The notes under the pieces: model-generated
Database searches by the model: none
The model's input: the letters and a program-made list of their open reading frames with translations, nothing else
Told to the model about the DNA's origin: nothing
Position numbers and translations under genes: made by a program
Shown: positions 36,619 through 44,410 of the stretch, one piece after another
Layout of the letters: the number at the start of each line of letters is the position of its first letter
How positions within the stretch are numbered: the stretch's first letter is position 1
Assembly (NCBI GenBank): GCA_934101425.1
Contig: CAKOQQ010000005.1
Span: 62,001-126,000 of the forward strand
Source of the DNA: an uncultured Bacilli bacterium
Lineage (GTDB): Bacteria; Bacillota_I; Bacilli_A; RF39; UBA660
DNA length: 64,000 bases
Direction: 5' to 3'

Positions 36619-37737
36619 TCATAAAATAAACATATTTTTTAAATATTTTATATATAATTCAAATATATTAGCTTTCTTTACATCACTTGCTATATATATA
36701 TATTCTAATCTATTACCAATAGATATATTCCCTACAATATCACCTTTATTTAAAGGTGTTTTTATTTTATTTATATTTACTTTATAATCAGTACTAACTT
36801 TTTCATTTTTCTTATGAAGAATATTAATATCTTTTATAGATATTACATCATATTTATTTTCTTTAGCTTTTTCTATTTCAATAGTATCAAGTACTTGATT
36901 TTCTTTAACAATAGTAGTAATCATATACTGTGCATACGCATAATCAAGCATTTCTGATACTTCTTTATTTCTAGTTTTACTATCTGGTTCTCCCATTACT
37001 ACAGCTATTATTCTCATATTATTCTTTTTAGCAGTTGCCGTTAAACAATAACCAGCTTTATTAGTAAAACCCGTTTTAAGTCCATCCACTCCATCATAAA
37101 ATCTAACTAGTTTATTAGTATTAACTAACCATATTTTTGTTTTTAAATTTTCTCTTAAATAAGTTTCGTATATAGAAGTATATTCTAATACTTTTTCATG
37201 TTTAACAAGTTCACGGGCAATTACACTCATATCATAAGCACTAGAATAATGATTTTCACTATCTAATCCATGAGGATTTACAAAATGAGTATCTTTAAGT
37301 CCTAATTCATTTGCTTTATCATTCATCATTTTAACAAATACAGTTTCTGTTCCAGCTATTTTTTCTGCTAACGCAACTACAGCATCATTACCTGAAGCAA
37401 TAGCTACACCTTTAAATAAATCTTCAACACTCATTTTTTCATTTGTTTCAAGTAATATTTGGCTTCCACCCATACTAGATGCATTTTCTGATATAGTAAC
37501 CATTTCATCCCAATTAATAACATTATTTTCAATAGCTTCCATTATAAGAAGCATAGACATCATTTTAGTCATTGATGCTGGATTAAATCTTTCATGACTA
37601 TTCTTTTCAAATATAATACTTCCAGTACTAGCTTCTAACATAATAGCGCTTTTACTATTTTCAGCTAGTTCTATGTTATTACCAAGTACTTTAAATGGTA
37701 TTAATACTAATATAAGTAATACTATTATTTTCTTCAC
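36619..37737 (-). CDS. D-alanyl-D-alanine carboxypeptidase, DacF/PBP5-like
   Basis: 372 residues. N-terminal signal peptide (about 1-19), then the penicillin-binding motifs SMTK at 55-58 (Ser55 nucleophile), SGN at 115-117 and KTG at 221-223. The C-terminal beta domain follows, and the last residues (ELYIKYLKNMFIL) could bind the membrane. It trims the terminal D-Ala from peptidoglycan stem peptides. DacF in B. subtilis is a forespore protein; whether this one is vegetative or sporulation specific cannot be told. Divergent from three VanY-like carboxypeptidases. Confidence 0.92.
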   Translation of the reverse strand: MKKIIVLLILVLIPFKVLGNNIELAENSKSAIMLEASTGSIIFEKNSHERFNPASMTKMMSMLLIMEAIENNVINWDEMVTISENASSMGGSQILLETNEKMSVEDLFKGVAIASGNDAVVALAEKIAGTETVFVKMMNDKANELGLKDTHFVNPHGLDSENHYSSAYDMSVIARELVKHEKVLEYTSIYETYLRENLKTKIWLVNTNKLVRFYDGVDGLKTGFTNKAGYCLTATAKKNNMRIIAVVMGEPDSKTRNKEVSEMLDYAYAQYMITTIVKENQVLDTIEIEKAKENKYDVISIKDINILHKKNEKVSTDYKVNINKIKTPLNKGDIVGNISIGNRLEYIYIASDVKKANIFELYIKYLKNMFIL

Positions 37738-37761
37738 ATTATCACCTACTAAAAAAATATG

Positions 37762-37817
37762 ATTATTATTTTTAAATATGCAGATTTTGTCAAATTATTT
37801 TATTTAAAAATAATAAT
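37762..37817. repeat. Perfect inverted repeat between dacF-like and vanY-like genes
   Basis: Arms ATTATTATTTTTAAATA (37762-37778) and its exact reverse complement (37801-37817) around a 22-base spacer. It lies between two divergent cell-wall genes, just before a TATAAT at 37826. It may be a shared operator or a hairpin; the low-complexity AT sequence makes chance more likely than usual. Confidence 0.4.
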
Positions 37818-37847
37818 ATTTGATGTATAATATACTTAGGTGATAAT

Positions 37848-38792
37848 ATGAATTATAATAAAAGAAGAAATATTATTTTAATAGCAATTATACTTGCTAT
37901 TATAGCAGTTTTATTAGTAGTTATTTTAACAGTTAAAAAACTAACTAGTAAAGAATATAAACTCGGTAAATTAGGTTATACATTTGATGAAATAAATATA
38001 ATACTAAATAGTGATAAAATAACATTTGATGAAGTTATGAATATGGAATATGATAATAATTTACCTAAAATTATTGAGGAAAAATATTTTATTAAAGATA
38101 ACTTAAAAGATTATTTAGAATTTATGAAAACAGATGTTAAAGTAGACGGGCTAGATGAAGTTACTAGTAAAGATATTGTAGCAATGGTAAATGTTAGAAG
38201 TAATAAAAAATTCTATACTGACACTATTAAAACAGATACTAGTAAAGGAGTATTAATGCTCGTAAATAAATTTAATTATCTAGATAAAGAATACAAACCT
38301 GAAGATTTAGTTACTATGGCACTTGAATTTGCATATCAAGATAAACAAGTTAGTAATGAAGCATATTTATCATTTAAAAGTCTAGTTAGAGATGCTAAAA
38401 AGGAAAATCTTACTATAATTGCTAATTCATCATATAGAAGTTATGAAGATCAAGAATATGTATATAATCAAAAGAAAGGTAGTTTAGGAACTGAAAAAGC
38501 AGATTTAATTGCTATTCATCCAGGATACTCTGAACATCAAACTGGTCTTGCAATAGATGTTAGTACTCCAGGAGCTAATACTACTACATTTGATACTACT
38601 GATGAATTTAAATGGTTAGAAAATAATGCCCACAAGTATGGATTTATATTAAGATATCCTAAAGGTAAACAATATTTAACTGGTATCGCGTATGAATCAT
38701 GGCATTATAGATATGTTGGAATTGATGCTGCAACTAAAATACATGATGAAGGTATAACATTCGATGAATATTATGAATTTTATTTGAGGTGA
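37848..38792 (+). CDS. VanY-like D-alanyl-D-alanine carboxypeptidase (first of three)
   Basis: 314 residues. Membrane anchor at about 8-28, a linker of about 130 residues, and a peptidase M15B domain from about 135. The zinc site is SEHQTGLAID with His230 and Asp237, and SWHYRYVG with His286; Arg197 in SSYRSYEDQ probably holds the substrate carboxylate. It removes D-Ala or D-Lac from peptidoglycan precursors outside the cell. First of three tandem copies; preceded by AGGTGATAAT. Confidence 0.88.
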   Translation: MNYNKRRNIILIAIILAIIAVLLVVILTVKKLTSKEYKLGKLGYTFDEINIILNSDKITFDEVMNMEYDNNLPKIIEEKYFIKDNLKDYLEFMKTDVKVDGLDEVTSKDIVAMVNVRSNKKFYTDTIKTDTSKGVLMLVNKFNYLDKEYKPEDLVTMALEFAYQDKQVSNEAYLSFKSLVRDAKKENLTIIANSSYRSYEDQEYVYNQKKGSLGTEKADLIAIHPGYSEHQTGLAIDVSTPGANTTTFDTTDEFKWLENNAHKYGFILRYPKGKQYLTGIAYESWHYRYVGIDAATKIHDEGITFDEYYEFYLR

Positions 38793-38796
38793 TAAT

Positions 38797-39936
38797 ATGA
38801 AAAAATATTTAATATTAATTGTTACTCTACTTCTTATTACCGGTTGTGCTGATAAGTTAGAAGAAAAAGGATTTAGTAAAGATGAAAGAACTTATATTAA
38901 AGAAAATTTAAATGATGATGAAATAAATAAATTATTAGAACTTGATTATGACAAGAACACTATAAATATTTTAAAAGAAGATAATTATAATATTGATAAT
39001 ATTAGTAAATATTTAAATTATATAAATACATATAATCTAGAAGTTAAAGATGCTATAAATTACATCAATAATGATATTGATTATGAAGTAGTTAAAAGTA
39101 TGATAGAATTAGAAGATTTTAATAAAGATAAACTAATGGATTACTATAACATTAAAAAAGATCATTCACTTAGTGATGAATTAGTATTATATATAGTAAA
39201 TAACAATATAGAATACTCTAGCGATATAGAAAATTATGCTAAAGAAAAATATTTTAAATTAGATAACTTAAAAAGATATTTAGGTTATAATAAAGGTAAT
39301 AATTCATACGCTAATGTAATTAAATTAGTAAACTCTAATAGAGATAAAACTTTTTATACTGATTCTGTTAAAACAGATTTATCTAAAGGTTATTTAGTTA
39401 TAGTAAATAAATATTATTCATTAGATAAAAATTATGTACCATCTAATTTAGTACAACTTACAAGTTCTTATACAGACAATGGATGTAGACTAGAAAGAAA
39501 AACTTATGAACAATTTAAAACACTTGTAGATGATGCTAAAAAAGATGGATTATATATTAAATGTCGTAGTGGATATCGTTCATATAATGACCAAAATTAT
39601 ATATATAATAGTTATAGAAATGCCCATGGTCAAGTATGGGCTGATAAATATTCAGCTAAACCGGGATTTTCTGAACATCAAACTGGTCTTGCGATAGATG
39701 TTATGGCATCTGGTATAAATAATTATGGACAATTCTATGGAACAAAGGAATATACTTGGATGGTAAAAAATGCATATAAATATGGTTTTATATTAAGATA
39801 TTTAAAAAGTGAAGAAAATATAACTGGTTATAGTTATGAATCATGGCATTTTAGATATGTTGGAGTTGAAGCTGCTACTAAAATCAAAAATGAAAATCTT
39901 ACATATGAAGAATATTATGAATATTACGTAAAATAG
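38797..39936 (+). CDS. VanY-like carboxypeptidase lipoprotein (second of three)
   Basis: 379 residues. Signal peptide with lipobox LITGC, lipid-modified Cys17. Residues 30-180 form repeats with LDYDKNTINIL/DFNKDKLMDYY-like units and look like a helical spacer. The M15B domain has SGYRSYNDQ, SEHQTGLAIDVM and SWHFRYVG, so the zinc ligands are intact. It starts 4 bases after the first copy and ends at a terminator. Confidence 0.88.
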   Translation: MKKYLILIVTLLLITGCADKLEEKGFSKDERTYIKENLNDDEINKLLELDYDKNTINILKEDNYNIDNISKYLNYINTYNLEVKDAINYINNDIDYEVVKSMIELEDFNKDKLMDYYNIKKDHSLSDELVLYIVNNNIEYSSDIENYAKEKYFKLDNLKRYLGYNKGNNSYANVIKLVNSNRDKTFYTDSVKTDLSKGYLVIVNKYYSLDKNYVPSNLVQLTSSYTDNGCRLERKTYEQFKTLVDDAKKDGLYIKCRSGYRSYNDQNYIYNSYRNAHGQVWADKYSAKPGFSEHQTGLAIDVMASGINNYGQFYGTKEYTWMVKNAYKYGFILRYLKSEENITGYSYESWHFRYVGVEAATKIKNENLTYEEYYEYYVK

Positions 39937-39956
39937 GTTTTAAACCTATTTTTTTA
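39931..39956 (+). terminator. Terminator after the second vanY-like gene
   Basis: AATAGGTTT / AAACCTATT stem followed by seven T; it contains the stop codon. The third copy must have its own promoter or rely on read-through. Confidence 0.8.
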
Positions 39957-39982
39957 TTTGCATATAATATAGTGGTGATTAA

Positions 39983-40600
39983 ATGAATAATATTAAAAAT
40001 CTCAGCTATATTATTATAATAGTTTTTATATTATTATTTTTTATAGATGAAGATGATAATAAAATAGATGTATTACTTGTAAATAAAGAAAATGGATTAG
40101 AAACTCATTATAAGCCAAATGATTTGGAAGAAATTAATACTAAATATGCATATAAAGGTAAATATTTAAGGAGTGAAGCTAAAACGTCTTTTGAAAGATT
40201 GGCACATGATGCTAGTTTAATTGGATATAACATTATTGCTGTATCAGCTTATAGAGATTATGAATATCAAAATAAATTGTATAATGATTATGTAGCAAAT
40301 TATGGGGTTGATTATGCAAATAATTGTTCTGCTAAACCTGGATACTCTGAACATCAAACTGGTCTTGCGGTTGATGTAATGGGATCTAATAATGACTATA
40401 ATAAATTTGAATATACTAAAGAATTTGAATGGATGAAAAGTAATGCCCATCTTTATGGATTTATATTAAGATATCCTAAAGGTAAAGAACATATAACAGG
40501 ATATAAATATGAGCCATGGCATTATAGATATGTTGGAGATATTGCAAGTACTATATATAATAGAAATATTACTTTAGAAGAATATAAAAAAAGCGATTAA
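39983..40600 (+). CDS. VanY-like D-alanyl-D-alanine carboxypeptidase (third of three)
   Basis: 205 residues. One N-terminal membrane helix at about 6-23, almost no spacer, then the M15B domain with SAYRDYEYQ, SEHQTGLAVDVM and PWHYRYVG; the zinc ligands are intact. Shortest of the three tandem copies, which differ mainly in anchor type and spacer length and may therefore act at different distances from the membrane. Converges on a NUDIX gene over a shared terminator. Confidence 0.87.
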   Translation: MNNIKNLSYIIIIVFILLFFIDEDDNKIDVLLVNKENGLETHYKPNDLEEINTKYAYKGKYLRSEAKTSFERLAHDASLIGYNIIAVSAYRDYEYQNKLYNDYVANYGVDYANNCSAKPGYSEHQTGLAVDVMGSNNDYNKFEYTKEFEWMKSNAHLYGFILRYPKGKEHITGYKYEPWHYRYVGDIASTIYNRNITLEEYKKSD

Positions 40601-40618
40601 ACACATTTATCGCTTTTT
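40587..40618. terminator. Bidirectional terminator between third vanY-like gene and NUDIX gene
   Basis: AAAAAGCGAT and its complement ATCGCTTTTT around a short loop; it contains both convergent stop codons. Confidence 0.8.
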
Positions 40619-41124
40619 AAATACTCTTTAATAGCTTCTATAGTATCTATTACAACAGCTCTTCTAGTACTAGATGCTATGCTACCTTCTAACTCTTCTA
40701 TTAGTTTATCTTTTTTTATAAATCTTAATTCAAAATTACCCTTTTTTTCATCATCAGTTAAGTTTATTAAATCTAAGTTAGGCTTTTCATCAGTTAATAT
40801 TCTAAAATATTTTATAACTGATTTTGTATTAACTCCTTTTTCTTTGTAATCTTTATTATAATAAGTAATAACTAAAAATGGTGTTCTATCTATAAGGGGT
40901 ATATCAATTCCCACTTCTTCTTTTATTTCTCTTTTTATACACATAGAATATGTTTCATTATCTTCTAAGTGTCCACCAGGTAACTGATAATTGTAATCTG
41001 AAAACGCTAATAAAATTTCACCATTAGAGTTTTCAATAACTCCTTTTGCTCTACCTACATAATTATTTATATCTTCATCAGTTAAATAATCATAATTATA
41101 TATTATCTCCTTCATATAATTCAA
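40597..41124 (-). CDS. NUDIX hydrolase
   Basis: 175 residues. NUDIX box GHLEDNETYSMCIKREIKEE at about 51-70 followed by VGI is complete, and QLPGGH precedes it. Substrate not predictable. Last gene of a tight four-gene leftward set; its start overlaps the ASCH-domain gene by 29 bases. Confidence 0.85.
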   Translation of the reverse strand: MNYMKEIIYNYDYLTDEDINNYVGRAKGVIENSNGEILLAFSDYNYQLPGGHLEDNETYSMCIKREIKEEVGIDIPLIDRTPFLVITYYNKDYKEKGVNTKSVIKYFRILTDEKPNLDLINLTDDEKKGNFELRFIKKDKLIEELEGSIASSTRRAVVIDTIEAIKEYLKSDKCV

Positions 41125-41440
41125 CCTCTATTCCTACTACTCCATATTTTTCTATAAGTTCTTTACTATAATACTTATACATATCACGATAATCACTTAT
41201 TTCATTAGACTTATAACCTAATGAAATCTTATCAAAATCATTATATAATTCTTTAAATGAAGAATATATATGCATATATATAACTTTTACTTTAATTTCT
41301 TCATTATTACTTCTATTTACAAATGTAATAATATCCCCTGTGTGGACATTTCTTCTTTTTTCATCATAAAGTCTTAATTCAACTTTCTTAGTTCCCTCTT
41401 TTATTAAGTTAAATGCTTTATTATCTAATCTCATTATCAT
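41096..41440 (-). CDS. ASCH-domain protein
   Basis: 114 residues covering a full ASCH domain: AFNLIKEGTKKVELRLYDEKRR, then VHTGDIITFVNR and the C-terminal GVVGIEVEL strand. ASCH domains bind RNA or modified nucleosides, and some hydrolyse acylated cytidines. It overlaps both neighbours by 20-29 bases, so it is expressed together with a NUDIX hydrolase and two cysteine-peptidase-like proteins. Confidence 0.8.
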   Translation of the reverse strand: MIMRLDNKAFNLIKEGTKKVELRLYDEKRRNVHTGDIITFVNRSNNEEIKVKVIYMHIYSSFKELYNDFDKISLGYKSNEISDYRDMYKYYSKELIEKYGVVGIEVELYEGDNI

Positions 41441-41798
41441 ATCTTACCTCATATATATTTATAACACTTAAATTAAGAGCTTCATCACTTTTATCATACA
41501 TGACATTATCAATAACAGTTACCATATGATAAAAATCATCTTTAAAACAAAATATTATATATGTGCCTTTTAAGTCTAAATCTTTTACTAACATATTTTG
41601 ATAATGATCTAATTTAGTACCATTATTATTTAATATGAAACGCTCAAATACTTCTACTTCTCTATAATCATCATATGATAATTCTTCACTAATTTGTATT
41701 AGTTCATCCTCTATTATAGTAGCATCTTTATTATAAGCTTTAGTTAAACTTCTTAATATACATCCTTTTTTATCTATATCATAATATTCATATTTCAT
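41421..41798 (-). CDS. Putative small papain-like cysteine peptidase
   Basis: 125 residues, no firm family. A Cys13 followed by a helix (KGCILRSLTKAYNKD), His91 in DDFYHMVTVID, and Asp97 or Asp102 give the order Cys-His-Asp of papain-like folds. Predicted alternating helix then beta strands agrees. It starts 1 base after the C39-like gene on the same strand and overlaps the ASCH gene. It may act in the cytoplasm, as no signal peptide is present. Function unknown. Confidence 0.5.
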   Translation of the reverse strand: MKYEYYDIDKKGCILRSLTKAYNKDATIIEDELIQISEELSYDDYREVEVFERFILNNNGTKLDHYQNMLVKDLDLKGTYIIFCFKDDFYHMVTVIDNVMYDKSDEALNLSVINIYEVRYDNEIR

Positions 41799-41799
41799 A

Positions 41800-42372
41800 C
41801 TATCTCCTATTTATAAGTACACATTCTCTTTTATCTACATCACCCATAGAAAAGTCATCCTTAGTACTAAAAACTCTATTTATAGTTACTTTTCTATTAT
41901 AAGTAAACGGTTTATTTAAAACTATTTTTATATCTTTATCCTTTTTATAATAATCTTTATCTAAATAATAGGGATCAAATATATAAAAATATTTTTTATC
42001 TCTTTTAGTTATAATTACATAATGTTCATTCTCTTGATTGCATCTTAAAAATACACATCCATTATTATCTAAACAATTAAATAATTCATATTTAGTAATA
42101 TCAGAGCCTTCTAGTCTTCTACATATTACATGAAAATCTTTAGTGGTTGAGTAATTAGTAATCCATCTAGTTAACATAGCGATACTTTCCCTACTAGTTC
42201 CACCCGCTCCTATATTACCAAATTCATCATAACAATCTAGTGTATATTCATGTATTGCTTTAACTAATTCCGCTGGTATTTCTTCTCTTTCAAATAAATA
42301 ACTAAATGCATTTAATAATGATACAGTTCCACAATCAAATTCTGTAACTTGAAATCTTAATGGTATTTTCAT
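41800..42372 (-). CDS. C39-like cysteine peptidase, stand-alone
   Basis: 190 residues. Cys14 in FQVTEFDCGTVSLLNAF, His117 in NEHYVIITK and Asp133 in YIFDPYY form the catalytic triad pattern of C39-like peptidases, with a Gln (Q8) at the oxyanion position. No transporter domain or signal peptide, so it is not the bacteriocin processor, which is at 55 kb. First gene of a four-gene leftward unit with a second cysteine-peptidase-like protein, ASCH and NUDIX proteins. Substrate unknown. Confidence 0.7.
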   Translation of the reverse strand: MKIPLRFQVTEFDCGTVSLLNAFSYLFEREEIPAELVKAIHEYTLDCYDEFGNIGAGGTSRESIAMLTRWITNYSTTKDFHVICRRLEGSDITKYELFNCLDNNGCVFLRCNQENEHYVIITKRDKKYFYIFDPYYLDKDYYKKDKDIKIVLNKPFTYNRKVTINRVFSTKDDFSMGDVDKRECVLINRR

Positions 42373-42403
42373 ATTATCCCTCTTTTAAATTATATCATAA
42401 TCA

Positions 42404-42427
42404 CAAAAAAAGAAGAAGAATCTTCTT
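42404..42427 (-). terminator. Terminator of the CotD-like gene
   Basis: AAGAAGA / TCTTCTT with minimal loop and seven T following on the minus strand; located just after the cotD-like stop. Confidence 0.6.
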
Positions 42428-42428
42428 A

Positions 42429-42686
42429 TTATCTATTTATAAATCCATTACATTTTCCACAATCATTATTTATTATTTGATTTTCTTCAGAACAAGTATA
42501 TTGTGGTGTATATGAATGATTATAAATATGTTTATTTATAGTATGTGTATGTATTGGGCATACATGAGGAACTTCATGGTAGAATTCCTTTTCTACACAA
42601 GTTGTTATTACTGGTTCAACTATAGGATTTTGTCCCATAAAATCTCTACCACAATCACAACGATTATATCCTTTTTTATTAAACAT
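42429..42686 (-). CDS. CotD-like spore coat protein
   Basis: 85 residues, Cys- and His-rich. The middle section PVITTCVEKEFYHEVPHVCP followed by IHTHTINKHIYNH parallels CotD of Bacillus, which has a P-H-I-H-P-x-H-T-T-x-N-H pattern. CotD is an inner coat protein made late in the mother cell. Isolated gene with its own terminator. The cysteine clusters at both ends (RCDCG, DCGKC) may crosslink in the coat or bind metal. Confidence 0.75.
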   Translation of the reverse strand: MFNKKGYNRCDCGRDFMGQNPIVEPVITTCVEKEFYHEVPHVCPIHTHTINKHIYNHSYTPQYTCSEENQIINNDCGKCNGFINR

Positions 42687-42752
42687 AAATACCTCCCTTA
42701 TCTACTCTATAATATGAAGTAGATAAAATGTTGAATAAACAAAATAACTAAT

Positions 42753-42779
42753 AAAAAAGAAAATCTAATGATTTTCTTA
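42753..42779 (-). terminator. Terminator of the pilin relic
   Basis: AAGAAAATC / GATTTTCTT with TAAT loop and a T run on the minus strand, still intact although the gene before it has decayed. Confidence 0.7.
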
Positions 42780-43040
42780 TTCAAATATTTTTTTACTTAT
42801 TTCTATTACTGGACGAATACCATCATTAGGTGAATTATTTTCCACAGTTCCGTGGTATCCTACATTCCATACTTTACTATAATATTCATTTTCATATATA
42901 GTTCCAGTCATATAAGTTGATACAGAAATGTCTGAATTTACACAACCGAAGTCATCGCATCTTCAGTGTTATCGAATATCCGCCAATAACTAAATACTTC
43001 ACTTTTTGATACTACAGTAACCACTTATATACATTTTTAA
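42777..43040 (-). pseudogene. Decayed prepilin-like gene fragment
   Basis: Between ffh and the cotD-like gene. From 43034 leftward the DNA reads MYISGYC, identical to the motif at about residue 100 of both intact prepilin-like proteins, then a stop. A second frame gives GGYS (compare GGYWTN). A third, open to the end, gives DDFGCVNSDISV...WNVGYHG...NDGIRPVIEISKKIFE, matching the C-terminus RGVRPVITISKNILK of the protein at 13.2 kb. The N-terminal signal and most of the middle are missing. It lacks the GC-rich patch seen in the intact copy. No functional product is expected. Confidence 0.8.
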
Positions 43041-43048
43041 GTTAACTT

Positions 43049-44350
43049 CTAAAATGGCATTTTACCATTTTTCATACTTTTCATCATAACTTTCATTTGA
43101 TCGAATTGTTTAAGTAATCTATTTACTTCTTCTACACTTCTTCCTGATCCTTTAGCAATTCTTTTCTTTCTTTCTGCTTTAAGTATTTCAGGATGTTTTC
43201 TTTCATATGGTGTCATGGAAAGGATTATTGCTTCTATATGGGATAAATCTTTAGGATCAATTTTAACATTATTAAGCCCCATTTTACTAGCTCCTGGAAT
43301 CATTTTAATTAAGTTTTCAAGTGGTCCTAATTTTCTTATTTGTTTTAGAGAACTTAAAAAATCTTCTAAATCAAATTTACCTTTTTGAATATTTTTGGCT
43401 GTTTTCATAGCTTCATCTTGATCTATAACAGATTCTGCTCTTTCTATCATAGTCATAATGTCACCCATACCTAAAATACGAGTTGCCATTCTTTCTGGAT
43501 AGAATTCTTCTAATCCATCCATTTTTTCACTAATACCGATAAACTTAATTGGGATATTTGTTAAATGTCTAATAGATAGTGCTGCACCACCTCTAGTATC
43601 ACCATCTAATTTTGTTAATACAGCTCCTGTAAGAGGTAATTTAGAATTAAAACCTTGAATAACATTAATAGCGTCTTGACCTGTCATACTATCTACTACA
43701 AGTAATATTTCATTTGGTTTAATAATATCATTTATACTATTTAATTCATTCATTAATTCTTCATCAATATGAAGTCTACCTGCAGTATCTATTAAAACAT
43801 AATCAAATTTATTTTCTTTAGCGTATTTTATAGCATTTAAAGATATTTCTCTAGGATCAGCTTTACCTTCTTCATAAACTTCTATATTAAGTTCTTTACC
43901 AATTTGTTTTAATTGGTCTATAGCTGCTGGTCTATATACATCACAAGCTACTAATAGAGGCTTCTTATGATATTTTTTTCTTAGTAATAATGCAAGTTTA
44001 CCAATAGTAGTAGTTTTACCACTACCTTGAAGACCTATCATCATAAGAATACTAGGATTTCCACTAGTATATAAGTCTTTCTTTTCACTACCTAATAATT
44101 CTACTAATTCATCTTTTAATATTTTTACAAATAATTCACTAGGCTTTAAACTCTTTTGAACTTCTTCACCTAAGGCTTTTTCTTTAACATTGTTTACAAA
44201 TTCTTTTACTACAGTATAGTTTACATCAGCTTCTAATAAAGCTAATCTAATTTCTCTTATTACATCACTAATATTATCTTCAGTAATTTTACCATACCCT
44301 TTAATTTTATTTATGGCATTTTGTAATCTATCGCCTAAACTTTCAAACAT
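43049..44350 (-). CDS. ffh: Signal recognition particle protein Ffh
   Basis: 433 residues. N domain helical bundle, G domain with P-loop GLQGSGKTTT at about 107-116, DVYRPAAIDQL, DTAGR and TKLDGDTRGG, and the C-terminal M domain with a methionine-rich end (MKVMMKSMKNG). It binds signal peptides and SRP RNA and docks with FtsY, encoded nearby at 46.7-47.7 kb. The pilin relic follows its stop codon directly. Confidence 0.97.
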   Translation of the reverse strand: MFESLGDRLQNAINKIKGYGKITEDNISDVIREIRLALLEADVNYTVVKEFVNNVKEKALGEEVQKSLKPSELFVKILKDELVELLGSEKKDLYTSGNPSILMMIGLQGSGKTTTIGKLALLLRKKYHKKPLLVACDVYRPAAIDQLKQIGKELNIEVYEEGKADPREISLNAIKYAKENKFDYVLIDTAGRLHIDEELMNELNSINDIIKPNEILLVVDSMTGQDAINVIQGFNSKLPLTGAVLTKLDGDTRGGAALSIRHLTNIPIKFIGISEKMDGLEEFYPERMATRILGMGDIMTMIERAESVIDQDEAMKTAKNIQKGKFDLEDFLSSLKQIRKLGPLENLIKMIPGASKMGLNNVKIDPKDLSHIEAIILSMTPYERKHPEILKAERKKRIAKGSGRSVEEVNRLLKQFDQMKVMMKSMKNGKMPF

Positions 44351-44382
44351 ATAATCACCTATTTAATTATACCATATAATAA

Positions 44383-44410
44383 CAAAAAAGAAACTAATTA
44401 TTAGTTTCTT
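44383..44410 (-). terminator. Terminator of the HerA-like gene
   Basis: AAGAAACTAA / TTAGTTTCTT with TTA loop, T-rich on the minus strand, separating it from ffh. Confidence 0.75.
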
